Shown: positions 17,584 to 26,756 of the stretch, piece by piece
How the letters are laid out: each line of letters begins with the position of its first letter
How positions within the stretch are numbered: position 1 is the first letter of the stretch
Translations under genes and position numbers: made by a program
Notes under the pieces: generated by a model
Databases searched by the model: none
What the model was told of the DNA's origin: nothing
The model's input: the letters and a program-made list of their open reading frames with translations, nothing else
Source: Rhizobium sp. CIAT894
GTDB lineage: Bacteria; Pseudomonadota; Alphaproteobacteria; Rhizobiales; Rhizobiaceae
Direction of reading: 5' to 3'
NCBI RefSeq assembly: GCF_000172795.2
Contig: NZ_CP020947.1
Span: 1,305,001-1,369,000 of the forward strand
Length of the DNA stretch: 64,000 bases

Positions 17584-18957
17584 CTACAGCAGCGTCCCGC
17601 TAAGGATGAGCAGCGCCACCGAGAAGTAGATGACGAGCCCGGTGACGTCGACCAGCGTGGCGACGAAGGGGGCGGAAGCGCTGGCCGGATCGAGCCGGAG
17701 CTTCTGTAGCAGGAAGGGCAGCATCGAGCCGCAGATCGAGCCGAAGGTGACGATCCCGATCAGGGCGGCGAACACCGTGATGGCGACCATCTGCCAATGC
17801 GGGCCGTAATCATAGAGCCCGGCCGACTGCCAGAAGACGATGCGGACGAAGCCGACGAGGCCGAGGATCGCGCCGAGCACGATGCCGGTCGGCAATTCGC
17901 GCAACAGCACCTTCCACCAGTCCGACAGCTTCAGCTCGCCGAGCGCCAGGGCCCGGATGATCAGCGAGGTCGCCTGCGAACCGGAATTGCCGCCCGAGCT
18001 CATGATCAGCGGGATGAACAGCGTCAGCACCACAGCCTTTTCCAGCTCGCCCTCGAAATGCTGCATGGCGCTTGCCGTCAGCATCTCGCCGAGGAAGAGG
18101 GCGGCGAGCCAGCCGGCGCGCTTGCGGATCATGCCGCCAAAGCCGATCTTCATGTAGGGCTGGCCGAGCGCTTCCATGCCGCCGAACCTCTGGGCCGCTT
18201 CTGTCGTGTCCGATATCATCGTATCGATCACGTCGTCGACGGTGACGATGCCGAGCACCCGCCCATGTTCGTCGGTGACCGGCAAAGCGAGCAGGTCGTG
18301 CTTGCGGATCAGCCGGGCGACGTCCTCCTGCTTCATCAGCGGGTCGGCAGAGACCGGCGTGCCCTTCTGCGCCACCGAGAGGATGGAAGCATCAGGCTCG
18401 CCGGTGATCAGGCGGCGCAGCGTCACCACATGCATCAGCGCATGGCTCACCTCGTCGAGCACGTAGATTGCATAGACGGTCTCGCGCGAGCGTTCGACCT
18501 GGCGCACATGGTCGAGCGTCTGGGCGACGGTCCAGCTGTCGGGCACGCTGACGAACTCCGTCGTCATGATGCCGCCGGCCGTGCGTGGCGGATAACCCAT
18601 CAGGTGCTGGATCGCGATGCGCACCGGCTCGTCGAGGCTGGAAAACAGCCGAGCCCGGGTCTCGCCGTCGAGTTCGAGCAGCACGTCGGCGACACGGTCG
18701 TTGGACATGCCGTGCAACAGCCGTGCGGCATCCTCGGCACTGATCAGCGCCAGGATCTGTGCGGCGTTGCGAAGCTCCGGCCGGTCGAGAATATTGACGG
18801 CATAGTCGAGCGGCATGCCTGACAGCACGCGGCCGGCGTCCTGGGTGGTCAGCGCATTCAACGCGTCGACGCGTTCGGCGATCGTTGCGCCGCGGCTGTT
18901 GTTGATGAAGGCACGGGCGGCATGGCCTGCCCGGAGTGGGAAGCGATTGATGTTCAT
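17584..18957 (-). CDS. mgtE: magnesium transporter MgtE
   Basis: 457-residue inner-membrane Mg2+ channel. Domain order is the N-terminal helical superhelix (~20-130), two CBS domains (~140-260), a plug helix and five transmembrane helices (~285-457). The pore-region motif SSGGNSGSQ is present near residue 345, and the late helix carries SASAPFVATLVDVTG. The N and CBS domains close the pore when cytosolic Mg2+ is high. Length is standard. Upstream, on the same strand, there are 264 nt before the MFS gene, an unusually long leader for this window. Confidence 0.95.
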   Translation of the reverse strand: MNINRFPLRAGHAARAFINNSRGATIAERVDALNALTTQDAGRVLSGMPLDYAVNILDRPELRNAAQILALISAEDAARLLHGMSNDRVADVLLELDGETRARLFSSLDEPVRIAIQHLMGYPPRTAGGIMTTEFVSVPDSWTVAQTLDHVRQVERSRETVYAIYVLDEVSHALMHVVTLRRLITGEPDASILSVAQKGTPVSADPLMKQEDVARLIRKHDLLALPVTDEHGRVLGIVTVDDVIDTMISDTTEAAQRFGGMEALGQPYMKIGFGGMIRKRAGWLAALFLGEMLTASAMQHFEGELEKAVVLTLFIPLIMSSGGNSGSQATSLIIRALALGELKLSDWWKVLLRELPTGIVLGAILGLVGFVRIVFWQSAGLYDYGPHWQMVAITVFAALIGIVTFGSICGSMLPFLLQKLRLDPASASAPFVATLVDVTGLVIYFSVALLILSGTLL

Positions 18958-19221
18958 ATGAGGCTCGCCTTTCCGTCGATCCGCCGTAGCGTCCCGAACG
19001 GGCGAGCCGACAGGAGTCGGTCAGCGCACGAGGGCCGCGTACGGCAAAGGCAATCGACTGCTACTGTCGCTTGGCATCGTTAAGATGGCTCCGTTGAAAT
19101 CCGCGGAAGACAAGTGCCGTCCGCGTAAGATGCTACGTGGTCCCGAACGCGAAAAAAGTCAAGCGGGGTAAATGCTCAACGCCAGAATGTCGCACCCCCC
19201 ACGCGATGCCGATGAAGAGGC
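18958..19221 (-). promoter_or_regulatory. long 5' leader region of mgtE
   Basis: 264 nt without a gene. On the minus strand it contains a CCGAC-TCCT-GTCGG hairpin and two direct copies of GTTCGGGAC about 150 nt apart. I cannot match it to the known M-box consensus. It may hold an mgtE promoter and an RNA control element, but this is not established. Confidence 0.35.
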
Positions 19222-20448
19222 TTAGGCCGCCTGCGCGCTCCGGCTTCGGCGCTCCAGGCGCACCGAGGCCGCAAAGACGAAGAGGCCGAGGAAGGAGAGG
19301 CCCGCGCCGACATAACCGGTTGCCGCAAAACCAAAACCCCAGGCGATGACGAGGCCGCCGAGCCAGGCGCCGATCGCATTGGCGATGTTGAAAGCGGAAT
19401 GGTTTGAGGCGGCGGCCAGCGTCTGCGCATCGGCGGCGACATCCATCAGCCGCGTCTGCAGCGCCGGGCCGGCGGCAAAACCGCAGCCGACGAGGAAGAC
19501 CGAGAGGCCGAGCATATAGGGATTGGCAGCGGTCAGCGAAAAGGTGGTCAGCACGACGATATTATAGACGAGCGAGCCGCCGATCGTGCCGAGCAGCGAT
19601 TTGTCGGCGAGCCACGAACCGATGAAATTGCCGGCATTCATGCCGACGCCGAAGAGCACCAGCATGATCGGAACGGCTGTTTCCGGCAGCATCGCCACTT
19701 GTGTTGTCGTCGAGGCGATATAGCTGAACATCGCAAACATGCCGCCGTAACCGACGGCGGCAATGCCGAGCGTCAGCCACACTTGCGGGCGGCGGAAGGC
19801 GCCGAGTTCGCGTGAGAAGCTCGCCTCTTCGGAAACCCGGTCCTTGGGAACGTAGAACCAGATCAGCGCCACCGTCAGCAGGCCGAGCACGCCGACCGAG
19901 AAAAACGCCACCTGCCAGTCGAGCGACTGGCCGAAGAATGTCGTCAAGGGCGTGCCGAGAAGTGTGGCAAGCGTCAGGCCGAGCATGACGCGGCCGACCG
20001 CTCGCGCGCGGCGATGCACCGGCACCATCGAGGCGGCGACAAGCGCCGCGACGCCGAAATAGGCGCCATGCGGCAGGCCGCTGACGAAACGCAGCAGCGT
20101 GAAACTTTCGAAGGTCGGCGCCATGGCGCTTAATATATTGCCGGCGGCAAAAATCAGCATCAGCGTCAGCAGCAGCGTCCGACGCGCCATTTTCGCCGCG
20201 AGCACGGCGATGACGGGCGCGCCGATGACGACGCCGAGCGCATAGGCGCTGATGACGTAGCCGGCTTGCGGTGTCGTCACCGAGAAAGTGTCTGCGACAT
20301 TGGGCAAGAGCCCCATGATCGCGAATTCACCGGTGCCGATGCCGAAGCCGCCGCAGGCGAGCGCCAGCTGCACCAGCGTCACGGTTGTTGCCGACGGCAG
20401 CCCTTCATCCTCGCTGTCGATGGAATCATTGACGGTAATCTCACTCAC
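19222..20448 (-). CDS. MFS transporter, AraJ/YdhP-like (DHA1)
   Basis: 408-residue twelve-helix major facilitator transporter. Residues ~25-205 form the first six helices, with GGFGIGTGEFAIMGLLPNVA (helix 1) and the loop 2-3 motif near AAKMARRTLLL; the second bundle is ~220-400. The style (TGEF in helix 1, SGLPHGAYFGVAALVAAS in helix 4) is that of the AraJ/YdhP sugar or drug efflux group. Substrate is unknown. It lies upstream of mgtE on the same strand but with a 264-nt gap, so co-transcription is unlikely. Confidence 0.9.
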   Translation of the reverse strand: MSEITVNDSIDSEDEGLPSATTVTLVQLALACGGFGIGTGEFAIMGLLPNVADTFSVTTPQAGYVISAYALGVVIGAPVIAVLAAKMARRTLLLTLMLIFAAGNILSAMAPTFESFTLLRFVSGLPHGAYFGVAALVAASMVPVHRRARAVGRVMLGLTLATLLGTPLTTFFGQSLDWQVAFFSVGVLGLLTVALIWFYVPKDRVSEEASFSRELGAFRRPQVWLTLGIAAVGYGGMFAMFSYIASTTTQVAMLPETAVPIMLVLFGVGMNAGNFIGSWLADKSLLGTIGGSLVYNIVVLTTFSLTAANPYMLGLSVFLVGCGFAAGPALQTRLMDVAADAQTLAAASNHSAFNIANAIGAWLGGLVIAWGFGFAATGYVGAGLSFLGLFVFAASVRLERRSRSAQAA

Positions 20449-20751
20449 GAGAGTTCCTCGATGCGGTTTTGGCTTGGCGATGACCGCTGGCGCGAGCGCG
20501 GCTGCGGGCCGATCATTCGAATGGCGGGAGGCGGAGGTACGTATCTCCGATATCGCTTATCTATCCCGGATGCATGGGCTGGCGTCGAGTGCGTTTTCTG
20601 CAGTGCAGCGTCCTGCTATGTGCATATGTCAGTTGCAATATTTGCATTTCAGCTGCTTCTTGCGAAAAGCGGCCGCGCTTGAAATCGCTGATACCGCAAC
20701 CATCTCAGCAGCAAAGGCAGGATTGTTTCCGCGCCAGGGACGGGAGCTCTT
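20449..20751. promoter_or_regulatory. divergent intergenic region
   Basis: 303 nt between the MFS gene (leftward) and the lipid kinase gene (rightward). An AT-richer part around 20620-20655 is the likely promoter zone. I see no convincing gene. Confidence 0.35.
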
Positions 20752-21696
20752 ATGAAGCTTGTAGGCTTTTTCAATCGCGACGGCGGCACCTTCCGGACCA
20801 CCGACATGCTGGCCTACGAAAAGAGGGCGGAAGAAGCATTCCGCGATGCCGGGCACGATTTCGACGCCATCGTCTTCTCCGGCAAGGAGATCATTCCCGC
20901 CATGGAGCGGGCGGCCAGACGCGACGATATCGACGGCATCGTCGCCGGCGGCGGCGACGGCACGATCTCGGCGGCCGCATCGATCGCCTGGAAAAACGGC
21001 ATTGCGCTTGGCGTCGTGCCCGCCGGCACGATGAACCTCTTTGCCCGCTCGCTGCGTGTGCCGCTCGATATCTGGCAGGCGCTTGATGTGCTTGCATCAG
21101 GCGAGATCGACAATGTCGATATTGCCAGCGCCAACGGACGGCCCTTCATCCACCAGTTTTCTGCCGGTCTGCATGCCCGCATGGTGCGCTATCGCAACGC
21201 CTACAGCTATCGCTCCCGATTGGGCAAGATCCGGGCGAGCACGAAAGCCGCCTTGGGCGTGATCTTCAATCCGCCGGAATTCGAGGTCGAGTTCCAGGCG
21301 GCCGGCATGCGCGAGCGCCGCAGGGTGTCGGCGATTTCGGTCTCCAACAATCCCTTCGGTGAGAACGCGCTGCTCTACGCCGACAATCTGAGAAGCGGCG
21401 AACTCGGCTTCTACACTGCAAATCCGCTGAAACCCCTCGGTGTCGCCCGCCTTGCCGTCGACATGCTGCGCGGCAAGGTGCGCGAGAATGCCGATGTCAT
21501 GGTGATGCATCCGGCCGAGGTGCAACTGCATTTCCCGAAACTGCGATCCAAGGCCAATTGCGTCATGGACGGCGAGTTGCTGCCGCTCGAACGCGACGTT
21601 TCGATCCGGCTGCATCCGGGCGAGTTGAAGGTTCTCGTCAAACAGGGTCTCGCCGCGCAGGTGGATGCAGCCGAACGCCGCGAGCCTGCTGCGTAA
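20752..21696 (+). CDS. diacylglycerol kinase-family lipid kinase
   Basis: 314-residue DAGK/LCB5-type kinase. The nucleotide-binding GGGDGT motif is at residues ~67-72 (IVAGGGDGTISAAAS), followed by GVVPAGTMNLFAR, the second family motif. The C-terminal beta-sandwich (~135-300) ends in VMDGELLPL, the conserved DGE segment. Members phosphorylate diacylglycerol, sphingoid bases or undecaprenol-like lipids; the precise lipid here is unknown. GGGAGCTCTT precedes the ATG. It converges on the glutamine-synthetase-like gene with only 17 nt between. Confidence 0.9.
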   Translation: MKLVGFFNRDGGTFRTTDMLAYEKRAEEAFRDAGHDFDAIVFSGKEIIPAMERAARRDDIDGIVAGGGDGTISAAASIAWKNGIALGVVPAGTMNLFARSLRVPLDIWQALDVLASGEIDNVDIASANGRPFIHQFSAGLHARMVRYRNAYSYRSRLGKIRASTKAALGVIFNPPEFEVEFQAAGMRERRRVSAISVSNNPFGENALLYADNLRSGELGFYTANPLKPLGVARLAVDMLRGKVRENADVMVMHPAEVQLHFPKLRSKANCVMDGELLPLERDVSIRLHPGELKVLVKQGLAAQVDAAERREPAA

Positions 21697-21713
21697 ATCG
21701 GGTGCTGAAGATT

Positions 21714-23066
21714 TCAGAGCCGCGGCAGATAGGTGCGATAGTCGAAATCTGAGACGCTGCGCAGATGCGCAAGCGCTTCCTTGCGCTTTGTGTCGCCATA
21801 GAGCGCCTGATAACGCGCGCCGAACATATCGGCGATGAAGGGAGAGGTACGGAAGGCCTCGACGGCGTTCAGGAAATCATGTGTCAGCCGCGTGGTGTTC
21901 GCAGGCGTATGCGAGGGCGTCGTCTCCTCGCCGGGGTCGAGTTCGTGGTCGAGACCGGCGAGCATGCCGCCGAGGATTGCCGTGAGCAGCAGATAGGGAT
22001 TGGCGTCGGCGCCGGCCACGCGATGCTCGATGCGGGCGGCCGGTCCGTCCTTGTCGGGTATGCGGATCGCGGTGCCGCGGTGGCCGCTGCCCCAGGTGAG
22101 GTCGACGGGCGCAAACGAGCCCGGTTGGAAGCGGCGGTAGGAATTGGCGAAGGGGGCGAAGATCAGCTGCGCCTCGCGCATGCTGTTGAGCAGCCCGGCA
22201 GCAACCGATTTGAGCCGCTTCGGCTCGCCGCCCTTGGCATCGAGGATGTTGCGGCCTTGCCTGTCGATGACGCTCGCATGCACATGCAGGCCGGAGCCGG
22301 CATGCTCGGAATAGGGTTTGGCCATGCAGGTCGATTTCAGCCCGTGCCGGCGCGCCGCCTGGTCGGCGATACGCTTGAGGTAGAGGCAATCGTCGGCGGC
22401 CGCCAGCGCATCGGGGCGGTGCAGCAGGTTGACCTCGAACTGGCCGGGACCGAACTCCGCCGTCGTCGCTTCCGCCGGCAGTCCCTGCGCTTTCGCATAG
22501 GCCCTCAGCGTCCCGAGATAGCCGTCGAGCGCGTCGACGGCGCTCATGTCGTAAAGCTGGAAACCGTTTGGCTCGCCGCGATAGGTGAGGCTTTCGGGCG
22601 GGGAGGGGCGTCCGGTCTCACGCCAGTCTCCCGACATCACGTAGAATTCCAGCTCGGTCGCCACCACAGGCGTCAGGCCGCGCGAGGCATAACGTTCCAG
22701 TATCGAGGCGAGGATGGCGCGCGGGTCCATGAAGCTGGGGCTGCCGTCGAATTCATGCATGGTGGCGAGCACCTGCATCGAGCCCTCGGGCGCCCAGGGC
22801 ATCGGCGCCAGGCTGCGCCGGTCGGGAATTACCTTGCCATCGGGATCGCCGATCGTCAGCGACAGGCCGGTGATATCGTCATTGTCGTCGCCCCAGATGT
22901 CGAGCGATTGCGTCGAGGTCGGCAGGCGGATGTCTCCGGCCCAGACCTTGTCCTCTGCGCCCGGCGGCAGCTGCTTGCCGCGCAGATCGCCGTTCATACC
23001 GACGATCAGGATTTCGAAACGCGGGTCGCCACCCCAGGCCTTGCCGTCCATCCTGTCGCTCGCCAT
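21714..23066 (-). CDS. glutamine synthetase family protein, PuuA-like
   Basis: 450-residue GS-fold ligase. It has the N-terminal beta-grasp part (~10-110) and the catalytic domain with metal-binding ATELEFYVM, FGPGQFEVNL and the HVHASV segment. It lacks the adenylylation-loop style of GlnA and matches glutamylpolyamine synthetases, which couple glutamate to putrescine-type amines using ATP. The start is the ATG at 23066 with GGAGG upstream; an in-frame TTG at 23096 is less likely. It is divergent from an aminotransferase that fits the same polyamine pathway, with an 83-nt shared promoter. Confidence 0.87.
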   Translation of the reverse strand: MASDRMDGKAWGGDPRFEILIVGMNGDLRGKQLPPGAEDKVWAGDIRLPTSTQSLDIWGDDNDDITGLSLTIGDPDGKVIPDRRSLAPMPWAPEGSMQVLATMHEFDGSPSFMDPRAILASILERYASRGLTPVVATELEFYVMSGDWRETGRPSPPESLTYRGEPNGFQLYDMSAVDALDGYLGTLRAYAKAQGLPAEATTAEFGPGQFEVNLLHRPDALAAADDCLYLKRIADQAARRHGLKSTCMAKPYSEHAGSGLHVHASVIDRQGRNILDAKGGEPKRLKSVAAGLLNSMREAQLIFAPFANSYRRFQPGSFAPVDLTWGSGHRGTAIRIPDKDGPAARIEHRVAGADANPYLLLTAILGGMLAGLDHELDPGEETTPSHTPANTTRLTHDFLNAVEAFRTSPFIADMFGARYQALYGDTKRKEALAHLRSVSDFDYRTYLPRL

Positions 23067-23149
23067 GGCCTTGAAAATCCTCCGGGACAAGGCCAAGCTC
23101 CTATCTCATCGACAGCAGCCTTTCAATCCGCGAGGATCTTTCACCAGCC

Positions 23150-24517
23150 ATGCCCGATACTTACCCACCCTCGAACCTTGCGGCGATCGACGCCGCGCAT
23201 CACCTGCATCCCTTCGCCGACATGAAGAAGCTGAATGCCGAAGGCACGCGCATCATCCAGCGCGGCGACGGCTGCCACATCTTCGACGATCGCGGCAGGA
23301 AATATCTCGATGGCTTCGCCGGCCTCTGGTGCGTCAATATCGGCTATGGCCGCCGGGAGATCGCAGACGCCGTCGCCAGGCAGATGAACGAACTGCCCTA
23401 TTACAACACCTTCTTCGGTACGAGTTCGACGCCGGCGACGCTGCTGGCTGAGAAGGTGACCTCGCGTGCCGGGGAACGTTTCAACCATATCTTCTTCACC
23501 GGTTCCGGTTCGGAGGCGAACGACACCTGGTTCCGCATGGCGCGTGTCTACTGGAGCGCCGTCGGCAAGCCGTCGAAGAAGATCGTGATATCGAGGAAGA
23601 ACGGCTATCACGGGTCGACCGTCGCCGGCGCCAGCCTCGGCGGCATGAAATACATGCATGAACAGGGCGATCTGCCGATATCAGGCATCGTCCATATCGG
23701 CCAGCCCTACTGGTATGGCGAGGGCGGCGATCTCTCACCTGCCGAATTCGGTCTCAAGGTCGCCGGCGAGCTGGAAGCGAAGATCGACGAACTGGGCGAG
23801 GAGAATGTCGCCGCCTTCGTCGCCGAGCCCGTGCAGGGCGCTGCCGGCGTCATCATTCCGCCTGAAACCTACTGGCCGGAGATCGACCGCATCTGCAAGG
23901 CGCGCAATATCCTGCTGGTGACCGATGAGGTGATCTGCGGTTTCGGCCGGCTGGGCGCCTGGTTCGGCCATCAGCATTTCGGCGTCGAGCCGGATCTCGC
24001 GCCGATCGCCAAGGGGCTGTCCTCCGGCTACCTGCCGATCGGCGGCGTGCTCGTCAGCGACCGCATCGCCGATGTGCTGATCAATGAGGTCGGTGAGTTC
24101 AATCACGGCTTCACCTATTCCGGCCATCCGGTCTGCGCCGCCGCCGCCCTCGAAAACCTGCGCATCATCGAGGAGGAAAGGTTGATCGAACGGGTGCGCG
24201 ACGACATCGGCCCCTATTTCGGCAAGGCCTGGGCAGCCCTTGCCGACCACGATCTGGTCGGCGAGGCCGTCAGCATCGGCCTGATGGGCGGCCTGCAGCT
24301 TGCTGCCGAAAAGAGCAGGCGCACGCGTTATGAGAAGCCCGACCAGGTCGGGGCGCTGGTGCGCAACCATGCGCTGGCCAACGGCCTCGTCCTGCGCGCC
24401 ACTGGCGACCGGATGCTCGCCTCGCCACCGCTCGTCATCAGCCATGCGGAGGTGGACGAGATGGCACGGATTACCAAGTTGGCGCTGGACTTGGCCTGGA
24501 AGGAGCTGAAATCCTGA
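23150..24517 (+). CDS. class III aminotransferase, putrescine/omega-amino acid:pyruvate type
   Basis: 455-residue PLP-dependent aminotransferase. The cofactor-binding signature is LLVTDEVICGFGRLG (Asp pairs with the pyridine N) and the Schiff-base Lys is in PIAKGLSSGYLP, near residue 288. Sequence style (DAAHHLHPFADMKKLN at the start, CVNIGYGRREIADA) is that of the SpuC-type enzymes that use putrescine, cadaverine or beta-alanine with pyruvate. Its divergent neighbour encodes a PuuA-like ligase, so together they suggest polyamine nitrogen use. The exact amine donor is not determined by sequence. Confidence 0.9.
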   Translation: MPDTYPPSNLAAIDAAHHLHPFADMKKLNAEGTRIIQRGDGCHIFDDRGRKYLDGFAGLWCVNIGYGRREIADAVARQMNELPYYNTFFGTSSTPATLLAEKVTSRAGERFNHIFFTGSGSEANDTWFRMARVYWSAVGKPSKKIVISRKNGYHGSTVAGASLGGMKYMHEQGDLPISGIVHIGQPYWYGEGGDLSPAEFGLKVAGELEAKIDELGEENVAAFVAEPVQGAAGVIIPPETYWPEIDRICKARNILLVTDEVICGFGRLGAWFGHQHFGVEPDLAPIAKGLSSGYLPIGGVLVSDRIADVLINEVGEFNHGFTYSGHPVCAAAALENLRIIEEERLIERVRDDIGPYFGKAWAALADHDLVGEAVSIGLMGGLQLAAEKSRRTRYEKPDQVGALVRNHALANGLVLRATGDRMLASPPLVISHAEVDEMARITKLALDLAWKELKS

Positions 24518-24614
24518 TTTCGCTTGGAGCGACCGGTCGACCTGGGCATATGCAGAGCCGGTTCCGACGACGGAAATGATCGTAGCGGCTTGTTGCCCAG
24601 GGAATTCCTCGGGC

Positions 24615-24931
24615 CTAGAAATCGAAATCCTGTGGCTTGATATCCTCCGCGCCGTGTTTCACGCGTAGGATCACGATGCGGTCGTGATAGGAGCGATAGT
24701 AGATACAGCGGTTCCGGTATGGCAGGCCACGCAGGCCTTCCGCGATGTGGTCGCGAGGAGATCCGGTGAAGTCCACTTCGGCGATCCACGCGATCTTTGC
24801 GGTCAGGTCGTCCAGAAACTCCCGCGCGTAACAGGGCTGCTCTCGGCGATATAGCGCCGGATATTGCGTAGATCCTTGATGGCGGATGGCGCGATAATCA
24901 GGCGCTTAGGTTTAAGGGCCTTAGCTTTCGT
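24615..24931 (-). pseudogene. ParE-family toxin, frameshifted remnant
   Basis: Directly after parD on the minus strand, two frames together spell a complete ParE/RelE toxin. Frame one gives KPKRLIIAPSAIKDLRNIRR and YIAESSP; about one base is missing near 24833-24840; frame two continues YAREFLDDLTAKIAWIAEV, GLRGLPYRNRCIYYRSYHDR, IVILRVKHG and ends at 24615. The first frame also has no ATG or GTG start. Full-length ParE proteins are about 95-105 residues, which the joined frames match. As read, no functional toxin is made, leaving an orphan antitoxin. A sequencing error is possible, though the lost start argues for real decay. Confidence 0.8.
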
Positions 24932-25172
24932 TCATGACGTCTTCGAGGATATCCGCGCTGGTTGCGTATTCCTTGCCGAGGCCGGCTTCAATCTCGGAGT
25001 CGGCCGCCTGAATGTCCCTGCGTAGCGCCTCTATTTTCAGTTCGTGGTCGGCGAGCATACGGATGCCAGCCCGCACGGCTTCAGTTTCCGTACCGAACCG
25101 GCCATTCCGGACAAGATCCGATAGAATCCCGTCATAGGTATCGCCAAGGGAAAAAGTCTTTGCGCGTGCCAT
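24921..25172 (-). CDS. parD: ParD/CopG-type antitoxin
   Basis: 83-residue antitoxin of the ParD family. The N-terminal ribbon-helix-helix (~1-45: AKTFSLGDTYDGILSDLV, then GRFGTETEAVRAGIRML) binds DNA, and the acidic C-terminal tail (EAGLGKEYATSADILEDV) would wrap the toxin. AAGGAG is placed 7 nt before the ATG. Direct repeats upstream are the likely autoregulatory operator. The toxin gene that follows overlaps the end of this gene and is broken, so the antitoxin may now act only as a repressor or guard against related toxins. Confidence 0.88.
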   Translation of the reverse strand: MARAKTFSLGDTYDGILSDLVRNGRFGTETEAVRAGIRMLADHELKIEALRRDIQAADSEIEAGLGKEYATSADILEDVMNES

Positions 25173-25200
25173 GTGATGACTCCTTACCCTTTAATATGTG

Positions 25201-25225
25201 GCAAAATGCAATACTTTTGCAATAC
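25201..25225 (-). promoter_or_regulatory. candidate ParD operator repeats
   Basis: Two exact copies of GCAATAC at 25208-25214 and 25219-25225, spaced 11 nt (one helical turn), preceded by the related GCAAAAT at 25201-25207. They lie about 30 nt upstream of the parD start, where ribbon-helix-helix antitoxins usually bind. Confidence 0.5.
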
Positions 25226-25271
25226 CGACTGCATCGGGGGAGGCTATCCTGCCGGCAATGTGATGTTGAGC

Positions 25272-26756
25272 TCAAGGCTGGTTGATCCAAGCATAGCCGA
25301 ATCGGTAGCGGTCATCGCCGCGCTGATAGAAATAGGGCACGTCGATCACCAATGCCTCGGGTGCGGATGCGCCGAGATTGGTCTGCAGCCATTCAGCCAT
25401 GTCGGGCGGCAGCGCTTCGCTTCCGCCCTTCGGCGGTATCAGCCACGCGAGGAGAAGCGGTCGTCGGTCGGCGATATTGGGGTGGAAGCCGGGATAATCC
25501 ACGGAGAGGACCGGCACGCCGGGAATATCCTGCCTGAGGTTGCCGGCAAGCAGGCTGTCGCCGGCAAGGATCGCCGCCGGCTCGGCCTGTTTGCGCAAGG
25601 TCTCCAGCATCGTGGCATAGGGCCTGTTCAGTCGTTCATAATGACCGGTGAAACGTGCGGCCGCGACGCTGCCGTAAAGGGCGGCCGGCACGCCGATCAT
25701 GATGATGGCGACGGCGACCATGAAACGCCGGAACGCCTTGCCTGTCGCGACATCGGCGGCTTCGATCTTCAGGCAGAAATAGAGCGGCAGGATAAAGAGC
25801 ATCGGCACCAGCCAGCGGTCCTTTATGCCGGCCGCGCCGCCGAAGACGATCAGAAACAGAACGCCGGCGAGGAAGACGAGCATCATCCGTTCGATCAACC
25901 GCGTCCATTGCGAGCCTGAAGTGAGCGCCGGGCGAAGGCCCTTGCCGAAGACGACGGCGAAGACCGCCACCGTCAATCCGGCAAAGCTGATGGTGGCGAG
26001 CGCGAGCGAGCTGACACCCATGGCCACCTGCGCGGGATAGCTCGCGTGGCCGCTCGCGGTCATCTTTTCCAGCGTGCGGGCGGTGGCGAAATCCAGATTG
26101 TCCTTCAACCAGAAGAGATGTGGCAGGGTAATGACGAATGCCAGCGCCGCCGTCAGCACCAGCCGCCAATCGAAGATCCGCGGCCGCAGGCGCGCATCCG
26201 AAAGCGCGGCAATCAGAGCTGCTGCCGGCAGGATCGCGAAATTATATTTGGCCAGCAGGCCGAAACCGACGCCAATACCGGCGATGAGATAGGAGGCAAG
26301 GCTCGGCTGCTTCAGGCTGCGGATGAAGCCGTAGAAGAAGATGCTGGCCGAGAAGAACACGGCGACCGTGTGCGTCAAGTCGCGCTGCATCTCGAAAGCC
26401 ATCTGCGGGATCGTCAGCAGCCCCAGCGTTGATATCGCCACCAGCGCCTTGTCACGCAGGATGAGGCGCGCGGTCAGGCCGTAGAGCAGGTAGGAACCGA
26501 ACAACAGAAGGTTCTTCACGAGAGAAAGCGCAGCAAGCGAGACGCCGGCAAACTGAAAGACGGTATATTGCAGCCAATTGTAGAAGGGTGGCTGCGGGCC
26601 GTAGCCGGCGGCAAGCCATTGCGAGCGGAAGGCCTGTTCGGCTTCATCGAGATCGAGCGAATGGGAGGTTGCGAGCCGCACGCCGACCTGAAGCAGGAAA
26701 TAGGCGGCGAGCAGGGCAAAGATCCACCTGATGTCGCGATTGTTGGTCTCGCTCAT
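25272..26756 (-). CDS. GT39-family membrane glycosyltransferase (Rgt-like), paralogue A
   Basis: 494-residue multi-pass transferase of the ArnT/PMT clan. The first periplasmic loop holds the acidic motif [14 protein letters not shown], then [14 protein letters not shown], shared with the two paralogues in this cluster; about ten to twelve hydrophobic helices follow and a soluble C-terminal part (~400-494). Such enzymes use polyprenyl-phosphate sugars. In R. leguminosarum, RgtA-D are GT39 proteins that add galacturonic acid to LPS core and lipid A from dodecaprenyl-phosphate-GalA; the cluster arrangement here fits the rgtC/rgtD/rgtE locus. Which paralogue is RgtC or RgtD I cannot decide. Its ATG directly follows the TAG of paralogue B. 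Confidence 0.85.
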   Translation of the reverse strand: MSETNNRDIRWIFALLAAYFLLQVGVRLATSHSLDLDEAEQAFRSQWLAAGYGPQPPFYNWLQYTVFQFAGVSLAALSLVKNLLLFGSYLLYGLTARLILRDKALVAISTLGLLTIPQMAFEMQRDLTHTVAVFFSASIFFYGFIRSLKQPSLASYLIAGIGVGFGLLAKYNFAILPAAALIAALSDARLRPRIFDWRLVLTAALAFVITLPHLFWLKDNLDFATARTLEKMTASGHASYPAQVAMGVSSLALATISFAGLTVAVFAVVFGKGLRPALTSGSQWTRLIERMMLVFLAGVLFLIVFGGAAGIKDRWLVPMLFILPLYFCLKIEAADVATGKAFRRFMVAVAIIMIGVPAALYGSVAAARFTGHYERLNRPYATMLETLRKQAEPAAILAGDSLLAGNLRQDIPGVPVLSVDYPGFHPNIADRRPLLLAWLIPPKGGSEALPPDMAEWLQTNLGASAPEALVIDVPYFYQRGDDRYRFGYAWINQP

